The translations under genes and the position numbers were made by a program. A DNA stretch of 64,000 nt from Isoetes taiwanensis (Eukaryota; Streptophyta; Lycopodiopsida; Isoetales; Isoetaceae): positions 2,907,060 through 2,971,059 of the forward strand of contig JAJEKV010000058.1 in NCBI GenBank assembly GCA_021234155.1, in the 5' to 3' direction. Numbering within the stretch: the first letter of the stretch is position 1; every line of letters begins with the position of its first letter. Under the pieces are notes generated by a model that did no database searches, had not been told where the DNA came from, and saw only the letters and a program-made list of their open reading frames with translations. Below, in pieces: positions 36,801 to 50,100 of this stretch.

Positions 36801-38665
36801 CCTATCCGCAGACGGAAAGTGGCTGCGGATAGAAGGTGCTCGCGCGGAGGGAAATAACAGCGCCGTAAAAAGAGGGTTGTCATCGGTATTATGCAATAAT
36901 TTTAACCACAAGTACCGCATAGTTCCGTCAATTGCCTTCCTCGAGGGTAACCGAAGTGCCAAGGTTGTCCTAAGAGGTAGCAAGCAACCCCACTCATGAC
37001 CCTCCGCCCCCGCATGCATTGAAGACCGAAATGTTGGTAACCCCTGCCAGACGGGGTGTAGCCTATGCCCAAGATGTTCCTAAGGTTCCATGAGAAAGAT
37101 GAGATCCATATCGCTGCCGAGTTGAGATCGCCCCTTCAAGGGAAGCTTCCCACAATTCCTGCATGAGACCACCCGAGGCACACAATTCCTATTTGTCGCC
37201 AGGCCAAAGGGTATGCGCAGTACCGAAGTTGCGGGGAGGACTCGGACGCAGAGGCCGAGTGAGAAGTAGATGGAGCTTGAGGCAAACATGTGGCCGTAGG
37301 AGGGCGTGGGTCGAGGGAGCAGGAGTAGGGAGCAGAGAAGGGGGGGCTATGGTAGGAGAAGGCGTACGCTCAGCCGCCAAGCCACAAAGGGGTCTCCGCA
37401 GCAGAAAGGCCGGCAGAAAATGTGCATCCCCGGCCTCAACCAATCCCGCTGCACCCCTTTGGTGGCGGATGCCTCTCAATTCCCCGACAAGCCCCCGCCC
37501 GCGCTCTCCCGGCAGCGGGTGTGAGGTCTCTGGCCCACGTACGGATGTCCCCTTCAAAGATCTTACCCCGGGCGCATTGGCGGTGGCATCATGCACTTAC
37601 ATCCGCGAACTCGCTGAATATGACACAAGTAAGCATTTACCCGCCGAGCCCCATGGCCGCTTGCTCGGGAAATGTGAACTGCCCAGTGGAATGTCATCCA
37701 TCGCAGAATGTGTTCGATGTTGTGGGCGACTCTCCCTCCTTTTCCTCGCATGCCTCTGGACCACAGTAGATTGTGGCTCTCCGCTCGCTGCTTCTTGAGT
37801 TCTCACTACCGCTGGTCAAAGGTGGGCAAGGGCCGGGCCTCGTGGCCGGGTGGTGGTGGTGGTGGCCGGATGGCGTGTGGCTTGAGGCGGGCGAGTGCGG
37901 TCCCGCTACCAACGCGTGCCGCGGCATACCGGGGATTGGCGGGTAGCAGCTCAGCCGCTGGCCTCGCCTCGCGGGAAGTCGGAGGATGGCTCTTGCATGG
38001 CCTACCGCCGCTGGGCTATCTCCTCGCTCGCGACCGGCCAGCACTGACTATGAACTCGGGTAGGGAGACCCCGGCTCGTTTACATGGATGGCCGCTTCAA
38101 CTCGAGCTCCGTGCCCCGGTAGCGAGGGCGTTGCTCGAGCCCCAACATTACGGGCATCCATAGCTCGCTTGTTCGATGGTACCAAGAACCCGGCCGCAGT
38201 CTGGCCGTTTACAAGAGCCGCCCGGCGCCCCGCGCTGGGCGGTGGTGGCTTCCTCAACCTTCACTAAAGCCGCAGACACCGCGGACCATCGCCTCGCGTA
38301 TTGCTCGCCCTCTCCGTGTCATGGTGCGCCAGAAAGTGATGAACACGTAGTCCAGCGGCCCGCATGTCGGGCCGTAGCCCCGCCGCCCGCTGCCGCTCGG
38401 CGTGCCGTGCCGCGCCATCTTCTACGCGGCTGCGGTATGGTCTCCGTGCCTCGGTGATGCGCTTCTTCTCACCGCTGCCTTCGGAGCACATGGGGTGCCG
38501 AGGACTCCATCTCCACCACCGCCATGCCACCAGCGCACCGGGGTTAGCCTCAATACGGCATCGCTAGCCTCCACGCTTTGACGTGGCTTCCACCTCCGGC
38601 CGGTGCGTGAGTTCCCGCAGGGTTCGAAAGCACCAATCCTTCCGCCAGCCGGGCCGAGGCGGGGA
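33821..38665 (-). mobile_element. RTE-like LINE (non-LTR retrotransposon), decayed, minus strand
   Basis: A block of much higher GC than its surroundings, read on the minus strand. The 5' part (38.66-37.2 kb) is Arg/Pro/His-rich with no clear domain. Endonuclease-like sequence follows from about 37110 (DLIFLMEP, then LGHRLHPVWQG, and near 36560 DNLQWHIR, like the L.ICNG segment of RTE endonucleases). Reverse transcriptase motif A is at about 35475-35515 (AVDLAKAFDHGPKLWA). The C-terminal knuckle lies at about 34220-34270 (CYQAGAIEDESHF), followed by a conserved tail (ISLMNRHD, LDLLKLTFTYFRYALG). The 3' end is the simple repeat (TTCC)n at 33821-33848, as RTE elements often end in short tandem repeats. 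The frame changes many times and stops are frequent, so the element is dead. No clear target-site duplication was found. The FADD box was not located. Confidence 0.72.
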
Positions 38666-40639
38666 TTAGCTAGCTAGTCCTGCATAAGATTAGTCTAGTA
38701 TGGACCTTAAACAAAGTAATAAGGATTGGTCCCGCTGTAAAATGATATAATTAAATGTTATTAACTATGTTTCTAGCTTATCACACCTTCGATAAAAACA
38801 TGGAAAATCTAGAAAGCCAAAAGCACATACCAGAAATGTTAACCACCTTTTGCAGCTTATTACCACCTTTATTACGTGGGTCCGATGCATCTTGGAAGCA
38901 TTAAAAAAACAAAAATATTTCCATTCCATAATTCTACAACAATCATAATTTCTAAAAAATGGCCTCTATAATTTAAGATCTCAGACATTTCACATTTTGT
39001 TGTGTTATTGCTTAAAACACAGTAACATATATTAACGCAAGTTAAAATCATGACCCTAAATCTAAATGCCATGTGCTCCAGAGTCATTGAACCATCCATG
39101 TGCAGAGTTTGTGTGGTTCCAAACACAATAATCTGTAGTAGTGCCACATGCATGTTGGCACAAATCGAAAGTATCAGATTTCATGATGGTGCAATTTGGC
39201 AACTTGCTTCTACAACTACCCATCATTATAAGGAATAGCGCCTATTTAGAGCTCTAAGAATTGTACACAATCACTGCCATTATAGGGAATAGGAGCCCAT
39301 TTGGAGCCTAAGAATTGAAGCTATGGTACTTCGCATTACCGCATTTAGCCAGAAGATTAACCGCCATCAAACCAAAAATATTAGCTAATTTTAAAGAATG
39401 ACATACCACATGAGATGGCGAGGCTACGTAATCATGTCGAAGCCTGTTCGCCAGCTGGATAAAGCATGACCGGTTCGATTTAATTCCTCGGAAATGTGAA
39501 GAGGTATAAATAGCTACAAATCCTCATATTTCAAGCAAAAGGAGTTACCAAACCGAACCTTTCTAGGCCAAGTGCATATTGTGTGTATTAGAGCTTATAA
39601 ATCAGCAATTTTATGAATAATGCATTGCATCAAAATGTTTTGAATTCCTAAATCCTGATAGATATGCGTTTCTTATGTGGGCCTCTGCAAGCAATTGCTT
39701 CTCCTATTTTCTTTGCCATATATTTACTTGCATCCGCAAAAGCATACACCCTCAATGCTTAAAGCATGTTCCCGATTTCTCCGACCCTTCTTAGATGTTT
39801 CGCTCTTGAAGAAACCACCTCATCTGTGCAAAGGAATAAAAAAGGGGGTCCATACATAAGGATTCAAGCAGAGGATTTGCTCCTACAAAGATCACCTCAT
39901 CCATGCAAAGAAATAAGAAAGGGTAGAGAACTTTAGATATCATTTCATTGTAAGTAACAAACTCAAAATAGTGAGAGGTACCTTTTGAATTTCCAAAGTA
40001 GCACCTTGATAGGCATGGTAGAGTTCCTGGTCACCTTATTATGTACTAATAATCCTAGGCATACGTACAAAGATATGCTCCTTGCTTTTACTGAACCTGC
40101 AGCCAACAAATTAGAGAAAAGATTAGCCCAAGACACGACGTGCAATGAAATAAATGTACAAATCTATGACATTGTCAAATTGATGGGCATGCAATGAAAT
40201 AGATGTAGAAATCTATGACATTATCAAATTGAATAGATGTATAAATCAATCACATTTACATACTGTATGATTGAGATCGGAAAGGTAGAAAGGCAGACTG
40301 ATATTCAATTTTTGGCAACCAAGAATATAGAACCACCATTAAGTCAAGTTGGCCATCGTGAGCTTAGCTCTTGTCCCTATATCATGTCCATGTTCGCTAA
40401 GGATGTTGATGGCCTCTAATCTCATATGCAATAGGTATAGAAAATCAACAACAAATTTGATGGAAACCACTTTAACTTCTTTTCATATTTAGGACGTTCA
40501 AAGACAATATAATGGGTCCTAGGACGATATTGTACTGAGATCGCCACGCCAGATACCATTCTCATCGGGACGTATCGCCGACGTAGAAGCATAAGTAGCG
40601 CCTCTGGGCAACTTGCAAGTGTGCAATATTTATTCATGG
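38666..40639. other. Intergenic, no gene
   Basis: AT-rich DNA. Small duplications are present: CACCTCATC.TGCAAAG.AATAA at about 39816 and 39893, and a 53-base pair at 40141-40243. No coding sequence is recognised. Confidence 0.45.
40141..40243 (+). repeat. Tandem duplication, about 53-base unit
   Basis: GCAATGAAATA.ATGTA.AAATCTATGACATT.TCAAATTGA occurs at 40141 and again at about 40190 with few differences. It is non-coding. Confidence 0.8.
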
Positions 40640-42024
40640 TAGACTTTAGCCCACTTAAATAATAAGTGGGCAAGTGGGCAAGTGGGCCAAGGGGCTACAT
40701 CCACTTCAATACTCCCAAGTGCATGATCTCAAGGGGTGATGGAAACCCAGTTCTAACTTATAGCCTATATAAGGTATCCAAAACCCTAACTTTCCATTTT
40801 CGGCCCACAAAATTTCTAGAGCTCCATTTCGCTTGCTCCAAGAGCCAATCTTGGCTCCCAAGTTCTGCTTGAGCAGCCTAGCTCATCAGCTTTCCTCTTT
40901 CCGCTTCATCTTCAAGCAGCCCAAGATGTGGATGCTCAGAAAGTGAGGAGCAAGCTACATGAATCGTATTTTGCCAATTCAATAGCTCCAACTGGCCTGT
41001 GCATAGACCAAGTAGGTTTAGCTCTGAATTGCCCATATGTTTATCTAGATCTCTAGGATATCATATAACCATGGGTAACTCCAACTTCGTGATTTAGATT
41101 AAATCTTGTTCTTAGTTATTCTATGATATGTATGTGATGATGATCTCAGGGAATCATTGTATTGGGGAAGGGGGTGAAGAGGCCCTGCAAGCCTAGTAGT
41201 TTGATGCTCTAGCTAGTCCTCTTAATGCACTATTAAATTCGGCCTGTGGTACAAGAACCACACCGGGTTGTGGGTGGAGGGACCAGACCGCTTTACAAGG
41301 AGGTTCAAGTGTCCCGCTCATGACCATCCCTCGGGTAGTATTTTCCATCTGTGGACTACAAAGTGCACTAGACCTACTGCTCACATCAAGCAAGTATGGG
41401 TTTTGCATGGTTCGACACTCTGAGTGGTGTACACCTTCCATGGAGTTCACTGAGCACGGGCAAGGGCCCTCTAGTCACCTTGAGCCGCGATGTGCCCTCG
41501 TGGAGTAATCCTACCTGCCCCATCGAACTGGGAGATGTAAATCCCAGAGTAGCCTCTCTCGGGTTATGCATCCCGCGCTACAACAATCAAGTCCCAAGAC
41601 CTTTCAACCTACTCGCTAAGTGCGTGCAATGTGGAGGGGCGGATGGAGCGACCACCCAATTGCCATAGTTCCTACGCCCAACCTAATCGCTATTGCACTC
41701 GCCTGCTTCTGACCTCTCGAGACTCCAAGCTTGTCATTCCATCCCCTGCGGTTCCAACTTCTGGGTAGACCTCCATATGTGATGTACCGATCTCTCTGCC
41801 TATGCAGATATGTGGTGAGCCATCCTTCGATGGTCAGTGTGATGTTGATGTATGTATACTTACATGTATGTTACGCTACCTAGGTAGGCCCCGAGAGAGA
41901 CAGTGGGTAAAATGACCCTTCATTCTTCCCACTAGAACTCGCTGTTGCTGGGTAAAGGATGTTTCTGTATACTCATGAAAGTGCAATCAGAGTATGAGTA
42001 GGGACGCCATGTGGATATCAGAGC
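40640..42024 (+). mobile_element. Probable long LTR plus primer-binding site of an LTR-retrotransposon fossil
   Basis: TGGATATCAGAGC (42012-42024) differs by one inserted base from the tRNA-iMet primer site TGGTATCAGAGC. Upstream is a long GC-richer block without open frames. It contains a TATA box (TATATAAG, 40765-40772) and an adjacent CT-rich leader, as expected for an LTR of about 1.3 kb. The left edge is not defined and no partner LTR or pol was found in the window. It is a partial fossil; the superfamily is unknown. Confidence 0.4.
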
Positions 42025-42214
42025 AGTGTCCTGAGACCAAGAGCGTGCCACCGCCAAGCTCCCCAAAGAGGTACTAACTTAGTAGAATTCTCAAACTCTC
42101 GAAAAGGGAAAAAAAAATTCTCATTTTTGTAGCATATGCTAAGCTAGTAATGCTTAGAAGAATTGAAAACTAAGAAAAATTAAAAAGTTGAACTAAATTT
42201 TGACCAAGTGTGGA

Positions 42215-42500
42215 AATTGCTCACGGTATGCCTAGAGCATCACCTAAATTTTAGGTTAGGCCCCAAAGACACCGCGGAGTAACTTACCATAATCACCTTC
42301 AAACTTCTGATGAATTTGAACAAAATAATATGCTAGATCAATTTTTAAGGTAAGGTTGAAGCTAGATTTGTATATCACACCCCTAGGAATATGTCTAGAA
42401 GTTATATATTTTAGCCTTTAAAATGCAAAATACTCATGGTATGCCAGAAGCCCTCACCTAAATTTTAGGTTTGCCTCTAGCGCACACCGCATAATTTTAC
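42215..42500 (+). repeat. Two-copy repeat with an embedded ACCTAAATTTTAGGT palindrome
   Basis: A block of the type CTCA.GGTATGCC.AGA...TCACCTAAATTTTAGGTT...GCACACCGC occurs at about 42220-42285 and 42432-42493, a step of about 213 bases. Each copy holds the 15-base palindrome ACCTAAATTTTAGGT (7-base arms around one T), at about 42242 and 42456. It is non-coding. Confidence 0.7.
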
Positions 42501-42792
42501 TTAGAAAACTCTAGTGCAAGTAATGTTGCTTTTAAGTTAATATGTGTGCCTTTTATTCATGAAAATGAGCAACTTAAATTTGACCTAAAATTTGCCAAAA
42601 CTATAAATAGCACCCAAACCCTTCTCATTTGTAGATCCGCTTAGAAGTTAGCTCCCTGATTTTGAGGCCATTTTAGGCTTCAAAGTTCATCGAGTTAGGC
42701 AAAGTATGCCGCACTAAAACATCAAGACGCTAAGTATCGTAATTAAAGCGTAAAGGGCCAACGCCAAGAGAGGAGGAGAATTCAGCTTTAGC

Positions 42793-43450
42793 ATGGATTG
42801 TTATCATCTCATATACTCAACCATTCTCTGATGGAAGACAAAGCCGCTCAGAAGCACGAAAGTAGAGGAGCCGAGAATCCAACTTCTTCCGCCTCAATGA
42901 AAGAGAACGAATCATGCGCGGAAAAGAAACTTTCACCAAATTTCCAGACATGGAGAGTGAACTCCCTTTACAAATGGACAACATAGACAAATTAGCTCCC
43001 TTTTTGAAATTAGAAATTGCAAATGAAAAGTGCGTGATCAAATTCCATTCAAAGAATATAACCTTTGTTGAATTGAAGTAAGTTAGCTCAAGAATTAGAA
43101 CAGAAAAGCATCTAATGAAAGGTTGGCAAAGAATAAAATTTCAAGGTCTAACTTTCTACTAGGGTTTCATCGTTTGGGGAGGGAAAGTTTGAGGTAAAAC
43201 TAGTATACCGCTTATGTGATTCCAAAATGCAAATAGATGAGCTTCAAAAAGCATATAGAACTCAGAGAAAATAATTTCATTACTAAGGAGCAAGACAGAT
43301 GAGCCTCAAGACTCTTGAACAAACCCTAGAAAGAACGTCACCTAAAAACGCAAACTTGAGGAATCTCTGGCCCAAGCTTTTTGAAGAAAGGGCAAGTAGT
43401 CATTCTATCCCATATGAATGATTTACGTAAAGAGAAGGTGTTAGTTACTT
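42793..43450 (+). pseudogene. Fragment of a coiled-coil gene family (paralogue of 54.3-56.0 kb)
   Basis: Two blocks match the gene at 54 kb. 43221-43266 (SKMQIDELQKAYRTQR) matches about 54886-54926 (SKTQMDELCKSTES), and 43400-43426 (SHMNDLRKEK) matches 54926-54953 (SHMNDLQLRIK). Upstream, 42829-42986 is open (MEDKAAQKHESRGAENPTSS...) and charged. Reading frames change between the blocks, so this copy is broken. The function of the family is not recognised; the composition suggests a coiled coil. Confidence 0.45.
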
Positions 43451-46358
43451 TACAAGTATTTGTGATTGTTACACTAATGTGCACATCTGCTCATTTTAAG
43501 TGTGATGATTTGTACTGAGATTGTTTCAAAACGTAAAGCCGTAAAGCCGTGACCGCTGAAACTGGTACTACAAAGAGAAAATCACCAACAAGAAAAGAAA
43601 GGACAAGCAAATGTCTTGCTTATACTCATAATCATAGAAGAAGAGTGTTCCTGGCGCTTAATATGACTCCGGGATGGTGTATGTGGGCACATGTATATGG
43701 CCATTGGACACGAAACACTAAAAACCACTTGGGATTGAAAAAAAGGGTACAACCACTTGAAATTGAAAGGTGGCAGTACAACCTATCAAATCGCCTATGC
43801 TTGGATCGCGAATTGTTGTGTCTATTCCTTTATCTCTACCTGCCTCTTTAAGCATTCAAGCATCTGCCTTGTATGACTCCACTCCGAGGCTTTTGTGCAT
43901 TACTCGTCATTCCATCAGTATTGGCTTGATCCCGCTGTAGGTATGCATAATTTAGAGGGTAAACTAAGTGTGGCTACATGCACCTTTGACTACTCCACCT
44001 TTACTTGTAGAGGGATAGTAAGAAAGAAAGAAAATTGTATCATTTTCCATCTATGAGAACCATCATGCCTATTAGATGTTCAAAGTATAAGTACAGAGAT
44101 TTCAAAAAAAAAAACATGCATGCCAAAGCACTCGTGTTGCGGTGTTTTTTATCGCTTGTTTTGTCTTATCTTGAAATTATAGCCATTGATTTCCATAATA
44201 TTCCCATGTATATTCCCTCTAATGCATTGTCTATCGTCCGCTAAATCTATGATGGGGTCAAACTCCCTTTTCCACCTTAGCATATGATTATTTAGGTCAA
44301 ACTCCCTTTTCCACCTCAGCCATTGCTGCAAGACAATATGAAGGTCAAAATAAGTGTCAGTACATTAACATTCAAATGACAGCATTGGTTTCACATAGCA
44401 CTTGTAAGGGATTTGAACCCTCTGCCACAATAGGCAGCACCATGAAGATGTTCACTAGAATAGAATAGCAAAGAATAGAATAGCATCTGCTTGATCTCTG
44501 CATATCCATTGCCATGAATAACCATGCATGTGAACTGAACAGATATATTGATATGTAAGAATGGCAAGTACGAGAAATGTAAGGAATGGCAATCTGGGGC
44601 AATTTGAAGAACTAACTCGTAAACTAGAAGCCCAAAATATGAAGAACAACTTAAGCTCGTTTACTCAAAATTAACAGAATCAAGTGGTTTGTCTTCTCCG
44701 AAATTCGATGATTCCCTATTAGGCAGAAACAGAGTATGTGCTCTACAGACTTAAAAATTTTAACAAAGGGTTTGGCCCACATTAATGTAGAAAACAAAAA
44801 GGATACCTAAACATTACTTGCTCATGACCTTTAACAACATGCAAAGAGAAGTCGGATAGAATTAACCCTCGTATGAATCATAAGGCGTACATAATATGGT
44901 AGGAGTACTATGGAGGAATCGTGGTACATAGACACATAAGCACTATATGAGAATTCAAAGTGAAGGCGCAGTTTCAATACCAACAAGTCTCGTGTATAGA
45001 AAGAGCATTCATATTTAAGAAATGGAATACATGTGCCTCGCCTAAAACCACAAAGCAACTAGCTAAAATATTTCTCGATGTAATGTATCTTATTTCAGAC
45101 ATTTAAACACCGTATATCATGGCTACACCTTCTTCTCAATCTCCTCAACTTTCACAATCACATTCATAACAAAAATCACCGCGTTAAATATCATAGTTTC
45201 AGGCTCATATATAAATGCATCACTACTTCCCAACCAAACCATAAGATCCATGGAATTTAATCCAAATGGCTATAAGGTTCAAAAGCCGTGGAAGGCTCAG
45301 CCCATTAACTAGCAATGACCCGACCAAATTGCAACTATGTAAGCATGCACCAACTTTGAATGCACGTAAAAAATCAAAGATGAACAAGTGAACCTCGCTT
45401 CGCTTATAAGCCAGAGGTAAATGGGCAACAAAGCCATCATAAATTCGTAGCCCTTGCATGTTTTTCTCGCAAAAATTTAAATGCGTATTTAGTGCTTACC
45501 GCGGCATATGTAAACGCTGGAAGAATAGAAGCATCAATGTTGCTCGATTAGGTGCATCGACAACAAGGGTTGGTCTATGAATAAGACCGGGTGAGCCGCT
45601 ATGCACAAATGAATTTAGTCGCTCATACTTGGCTCAAGAAGAGATCTTAATACAAAACCGCTCGGGCTTCAACCGCCATGCCGCATCACCTCACTGAGCC
45701 ACGCGTCAGCCTCCACAATGTATTATCCGAGCACAAAATTGCTCCCTCTTCAACATATACCGATCCTCAACCTTTAATTGGGAGTCCAACATTATATATA
45801 ATGATAATTATACTTAATACACACCCTAAACCTTATAACATCTTAAGTTATAGAATACGCCTTATACAACTTTTGAACCTTATGTCCTCTCTAGCATCTC
45901 CTTTAAGCTCTTCCAATAGTTGTTTGTAGTTTCTTATTAGACTGATCTCAACTCCATTGTTGTAGCCCCTTGTGATGCTACCTGGTTGAGAAAAGAAATC
46001 TTGAAGGGAAATTTGGTTGAGAAAATAGATCTTGAAGGGAAATTGAATTGAATCACATTCAGTCCTTTAAGGTTTGATATATCAGACAATATAGAACAAT
46101 ATATGCTTCATCCTCTATTTCTTCACATACCTTACATTTGCCCTCCTCCCAAGGTACACCACTCCAATGCCCAACCTCAACTTCCAAATGATGTGACCTT
46201 AGACAAATCGGGCAGATCAGGTACTGTGCAATCGGCTATCCCTTCCCGGGGGTATATAACATTGCTCTTAGTTTTGGTTCATAGTCGCGGATAGTATTCC
46301 ATTTAGTGCCTTCCTCCACCATGTTTTATACCTAAAATGTATTTTTACCACTTTATCA
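43451..46358. other. No supported gene
   Basis: Contains small direct duplications. GTCAAACTCCCTTTTCCACCT occurs at 44258 and 44298, and a 32-base pair near 45985-46045 shares GGTTGAGAAAA.A.ATCTTGAAGGG. The segment 45780-45855 resembles 20540-20625. No family-level coding sequence was recognised. Confidence 0.4.
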
Positions 46359-46870
46359 TCACATCCTTGTCAAGCAGTATGTTTTCACGTTCAATGGTTG
46401 AAGTGCATGACTAGTATGTGGAGGTAGCTGTAGAATATGCAATCCAATTTCACTTGCATGTTCAATCACATTCAAGTTGACAAGTGAACCATGTCCATCA
46501 CAGATAAGAAGGTGTGGTCTAGTCTGGCTCACCCCACTTGGTACCTTGTGCAAAGAGAGGCATTTGTTATCCATGCACTTTTCTGAAATGATATGGTAGC
46601 ACCTGGCTCACAACCAACAAGGAGGTCCCAATCTTTCATAATTTCATCCTTAAAAATATAGACACAAGGTATCTTACCTCCAGATGCATATGCACATTAG
46701 AGCAGTGATCCATTGTCGATTTTTAGGCACATTTTGAAATACCTCTTGTTGCCCTCTTCTAGCAAGGATCCTCACACCCTTTTTTTTTCCCTCCAGTCAC
46801 ATGATGCCGGTTTCATCATAATTCCATATTGGTCAGTTGTAGCTCGTCAATAAGGTTTCTTAAGTTGGTA
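46359..46870 (-). pseudogene. pogo/Tigger-type DDE transposase fragment
   Basis: On the minus strand, 46803-46829 reads WNYDETGIM, the first catalytic-Asp motif of the DDE_1 superfamily (NxDETG). 46359-46574 reads HLLICDGHGSLVNLNVIEHA then LQLPPHTSHALQPLNV, the second-Asp motif and the LPPHTSHxLQPLDV signature. In this copy the D usually found in QPLD is N and the H of DGHGSH is L, so key residues are lost. Sequence between the blocks continues in changing frames (FQKSAW, MHLEV). The DNA-binding N-terminus and terminal inverted repeats were not found. This is a dead plain DNA transposon, 5'-incomplete. Confidence 0.75.
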
Positions 46871-47125
46871 TAAAAGGCAAGCAAGTTACTTGTGTTCAAT
46901 GCCTTACTCTTGAAAATCTAATGTCTCAGATTCCTCAAAGTCGCACTCGTGTTTCCTTTAAAGGCCATCCACCATGATCTTCCCAAGCATGCCATCCTTC
47001 CGTGAGGCATTCCACTCGCGAATAAGCTCACTTGCTTCTACATAAGCCATCAATGGTTACTCCTTCGCCATTTGCTTATTGTTAGTCTCCGTGCCTCGTA
47101 CAAGAGATTCATGCATACGCCGCAC

Positions 47126-50100
47126 TGTGTCGGCTCAAAGATCCTCGGGCCAACCACGGTCGACATCCAAGCTCCACATGTGGCGACTAAGCAGCTACGC
47201 AGCTCAAAGCCTTTGGTTGTCAACAAGAGGCTGGCCAGACAAGTGGACGGGTTCGTCACCGCCTCACAAGGCTACCACACAAGTGATTCTAGGTAATTTC
47301 AAGAGGCACCGCCAACATTCGGCAGAATCGCCTCCTTTCCAGAGTCGCAAAACAGATCACTGTGAGTGTTCCATATTGGGCCCAAGGCCATTGTACTATA
47401 TATATGAGTAGAGTTAGCTCATAAGTTTTGAGATGAGTTTTGAGTCTTGTCTCCTTTCGCTTTTCTCTATTTCGGTGAGAGCTCATGTATTTTCATCATT
47501 GATATCAAGGAAGCTTTCTATCATCTTTCTCTCATTTGTTCTCGTTTTCCTTCTTTTTCTTCTCTTTCAAAGAAATCCCTACAAGTGACATAGTCCCCCT
47601 GACTCTCCTCAAGTAGGATCCACGGAAATCCTCAAAGAGGGTCATTTCCGTGAGTTCCCTAACCTGCATCTCAAACACCGCCGCCACGCTGTGTCCGATT
47701 TTCCTACTTTCTTCCGCCGCTTATGTCCGTCCGTAATTTCACGCCGTAAGAACTCCTTTCTCGGACTAAGATTCTCGCTGAGCTTGATCGCCGAAACCGC
47801 TCGCTGACATGTATGGATCTCGCTTTATGACATAGAGGGAGGCCATCTTCTGGCCTAGCTCACCCGCCACCCACCCTCGTCCAGCCTCGGCCCCACTCTG
47901 CTGCAAACATTGCTCACAACCTCACCCCTCATCACTATCGTGAGCCTTATCCGCTCAACCTTTCTCAACCCAGACTTTCATACCTCGGATGCCTACATCC
48001 ATCATTCTTCGTGCCATACCCTTCCTTCAGAACCATCATCTCCGTGGGCAATTCCGCTATCCACATGTCTCCTCGGCGCCTGCCCCTAATATCCTTTCCC
48101 TACGCTTCCCACTACTCTTCCCGCTTACAACCTTATCGCATCTCAAAACCAATGCCCGCTACTCAGTTTCAACCGCTAGCCACCCTTCCATCGTGGTCCT
48201 ACGTGCACACCGCCCATCCTCCTCAACCTCCATATCCTCACTATAATGCCCCCGCATGTTCTCAAAGACTTCTTACATCTACCTTTCAAACTCAACCGAC
48301 TTATCCCACCTTTTGGCAACACGAAGGCAAACCTAAGTTAGACCAAAGTGCTCTCAGCTCATTACATGGGAAGAATTTGAGGCTCTAGTCGCCCTAAAAT
48401 GGTCACGCCAAGTAACTCAACCGGAATTCACATCTTTCTCCACCACATCAAGGTGGGAGCTTCCCTCATCAATGGCCTATGTCCAACAAAAGCCATTATT
48501 GGAAAACAAGATCGGGTCCGGAATGCGACCGCTTCTCTCATTACGACCACTGATGATGATCAACTTCATCTCAAGCAACCCAATGAACTTCAACAAGAAC
48601 CCAATGGAGTTCCGCCTCGATTTTGATCGACTTACATTCGCTAAGTAAGCTCAATTTCACAGAGCCGATTTTGGTCTGGTTTCTCCAAGGACTTCCTCCT
48701 CGCTATTCGACCATGATCGTATCACCAAGGCCCAAAAAACTTTGAGTGTGCTATCTACCTTGTCAATCACTGGCTGGTCAAGTTTCTCCCGAGGCGTGGT
48801 TTCTTCAAGAGCTCCCTGCTCATTCCAATCTGCCATGAATTCCACAAACTGCTCAAATTCTCAACACGCTTAATCCACAGCCGCAGTCAACTGGTGCTAT
48901 TTGCAAATATCAAGGCCATTTGGCCAATGATGCAACTCCACCAATGGCCCGCTCTACGTGCTTTATGCAACATGTGCAATCATGCCACTAAGAGTGCACT
49001 CGCGACTCATCCCACACCGCTCCGCGAACAAAATGGTTTATCATGCAAACCACACCTCGCCCACAATCGCATCATCAGCAGCCACCCTTCGTGCAGCCCA
49101 CGCAACTTATCGCCGAATGTGACCAACCACGCGCGATCCAAATCCAACGCCCCTCTTTTGATCCTTCTAAAGCTCGCTATCACCGCTAAGAATGGGGTCA
49201 TACCACCACGGGCAAGGCCTCAACTTCCATTGTGTTCAGTACAGCTCGGTACCAATCAGACCACATCGTCCGGGCCAAGGCTTTATTAACTCAAGAAGGC
49301 TAATGGCAAACAAGGCTCACACTCAGCTTCTAAGAAGCCCTAAGAGCCAAAGAATCACGCCTATCAACCAGCCCAAAGAAACTAACCTCACTGATCAACA
49401 AGCCCAAGAGGAAATTTTTCGTGCACTAATCCTCCCAGATGTACTGGCCAAATTGGGTTGGTCTAGTTTCACGCTGCACAAGGCATCCCGGCCCTTGACT
49501 ATTATTCAGAAGGACACGCAACCGCTTCTTTGCGCTTCGACACCCTTCCTCATGAGGACGTAAAAAAAGGTTCACTTTGCACCGACTTAGAAAGCTCATG
49601 CCAAATGTCATGCCCAAAGTTCACAAAGCATTTTGAATCTCATGCAAGCTGCTGAAGGTCAGCATACTGGCAAATGTTCATGCCACCACTAGGAGCTCAA
49701 CAAAGACAAGCAAGATACACCTTCAACATCTCAACCTCCACGCCCGCACATATCCCAATATTGCAGCCAGGTTGACTTACTCAGCGGGCTTGCCGCTTCC
49801 CCGCCACGCACTCCTCGCACCAAAGGGAACCAAAGCAGATCCTTTCTCTCATGTACCTCTCGAACCTAAGAGGAGCTTGCCAAGATCAAAATTCCTAAGC
49901 TTGGCAACCATTTTAAACTCGCCCCGCTTCCTCAAGGACCAGCTTACCACTCCCAATCGCTTTAGTTGGGGCCGTATTACCTCTACACCCACGTCCATGC
50001 AACGGTGGAAATCAGCAAGTCAACCATGTTCAAATCGATGGAGTGTAGTACTAATCTCATCAATGATAAACCCAAGAACAAATGGGCATCACACAACTCT

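Noticed and set aside
37163-37798. 211-codon plus-strand frame as a gene
   Set aside because: It is the antisense shadow of the GC-rich LINE; the minus strand carries the recognisable protein motifs.
33821-38665. GC-rich block as bacterial contamination or a horizontally acquired gene cluster
   Set aside because: The minus strand shows LINE reverse transcriptase and knuckle motifs and ends in a simple-repeat tail, with plant AT-rich flanks on both sides.
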